NCBI GenBank assembly: GCA_900404475.1
Contig: OUQQ01000343.1
Coordinates: forward strand, 4,448-25,575
DNA length: 21,128 bases
Direction: 5' to 3'
Source of the DNA: Spongospora subterranea
Lineage: Eukaryota; Endomyxa; Phytomyxea; Plasmodiophorida; Plasmodiophoridae
Below are positions 20,369 to 21,128 of the stretch, one piece after another; the first letter of the stretch is position 1, and the number at the start of each line of letters is the position of its first letter. The notes below the pieces were generated by a model. That model was not told where the DNA came from. It was given only the letters and a program-made list of their open reading frames with translations, and did not search any database. The translations under genes were made by a program, and so were the position numbers.

Positions 20369-20602
20369 GCGTTTTATCGCTCGCGACTTGATAAATAAAC
20401 TCACTCCATAAATAGAGGACATTGCCTACGCGTTAAGAGTCGTGAATTAGAACGCCGAAGAATGGTAATCAAGATGGAGGTCGACAGCAGTGGGGTCGAA
20501 ACCCAGAGTACCAGCGGGCCAGCATCGACGACTCTTAACGCGTAGGCAATGTCCTCAATTTATGGAGGGAGTTGATATATCAAGTCGCGAGCGACAAAAC
20601 GC
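20369..20602. repeat. Imperfect 75-bp inverted repeat with 84-bp spacer
   Basis: The left arm, 20369-20443, starts GCGTTTTATCGCTCGCGACT and ends GCGTTAAGAGTCGT. The right arm, 20528-20602, is its reverse complement with about 5 mismatches by eye. The spacer is 20444-20527. The palindrome interrupts the plus-strand Copia frame between the MYLM and ATIPD blocks. It could be the tip of a foldback element or the product of an inverted duplication during rearrangement. Confidence 0.85.
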
Positions 20603-20649
20603 AACGAAATGATCAACCGAATGACTCATCCCTAGGGGCGCTGTCCCGC

Positions 20650-20990
20650 AACACCTAAAGCAGGCGACAATACCGGATTTAGCATATGCCATTGGTATGG
20701 CTGCCAGGCATGCTAAGAACCCCGGGTCAGAGCATGTGAATGCGGTGAAGCGGATCATGCCCGGCACTCCGAGCAAGGGATTCGCTACACGCGCGGAACA
20801 TGGTCTCTCGTCGGATACGCAGACGCTGACTTCGCCGGTGACATTCAGGACCAGTGAGTATATTTACCAAGTCGCGAGGGCAATCAGCAGGGAGCGATCG
20901 CAGTGGCGGAGAGCGGGCGGGCCACCCGTCGTACAAAGCACATCAGTGTCAAGTACCATTTTGTAAAGGAATGCTGTTCGCACCGGAGCC
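20650..20990 (+). pseudogene. Copia RNase H / C-terminal polyprotein fragment
   Basis: Plus-strand frames give ATIPDLAYAIGMAARHAKNP and EHVNAVKRIMPGT. These are followed, with frame changes, by VGYADADFAGDI (the RNase H catalytic strand of Copia elements), then GAIAVAESGRATRRTKHISV and KYHFVKE. The last block is the conserved KHIDVRYHFxRE end of Copia polyproteins. At least two frameshifts and several stops break the frame. It is the partner of the inverted copy at 19355-19576 and extends further toward the C-terminus than that copy. Confidence 0.85.
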
Positions 20991-21128
20991 ATTGAGATCG
21001 CTCATTCCGACAGTGAATGATCCATCCTGGAAAAATATGATCATATCATGTGATAGATCCATGGGAAAGTCCCCACTCCGTTTAGTAAACAAAGTCCTGC
21101 CTACCTTCGGCATTCGACTCAGATATTG

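Noticed and set aside
1..21128. CRISPR arrays, bacterial operons or defence islands
   Set aside because: All real genes have spliceosomal introns, and no regularly spaced short repeats or Shine-Dalgarno-led gene runs are present.

Overview
The window is nuclear DNA of a eukaryote. Five protein genes can be rebuilt, and all of them carry spliceosomal introns, mostly 44-219 nt long with GT-AG ends and one GC-AG. The short introns, moderate GC content, Copia-type retrotransposon debris and plant-like DMG motif in an IRE1 kinase suggest a compact protist or zoosporic genome. I cannot place it at phylum level. A Fuzzy-type longin protein would fit a lineage that makes cilia or flagella.

Layout. 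(1) 1-2182, minus: a Kelch protein with two BTB domains, LZTR1-like, cut by the left window edge. (2) 2692-6791, minus: a complete IRE1 unfolded-protein-response sensor in 14 exons, with signal peptide, luminal beta-propeller, membrane segment, kinase and KEN ribonuclease. (3) 6792-11879: a gene-poor stretch with a ~98-bp tandem repeat, a decayed retropepsin frame (minus), a Copia pre-integrase fragment (plus) and unassigned decayed frames. (4) 11880-13618, plus: an 8-exon gene for a 413-residue tri-longin protein of the MON1/Fuzzy/HPS1 superfamily, nearest to Fuzzy. It is hidden among short frames and emerges only after splicing. (5) 13711-15247, minus: casein kinase 1 in 7 exons, convergent with (4). 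(6) 15248-16589: a spacer with a possible small membrane protein (plus). (7) 16590-19024, minus: a CapA/PgsA-type metallophosphatase-fold protein in 5 exons. (8) 19025-21128: rearranged Copia RT/RNase H fragments on both strands, with two nested inverted repeats.

The genes do not form a pathway. They are ordinary single-copy cell genes: ER stress sensing, CK1 signalling, membrane trafficking or ciliogenesis, Ras/ubiquitin adaptor and a CapA-family enzyme. They are separated and flanked by dead retroelements. All exon models were built by eye from splice consensus, reading-frame phase and remembered family motifs; each complete model sums to a whole number of codons.
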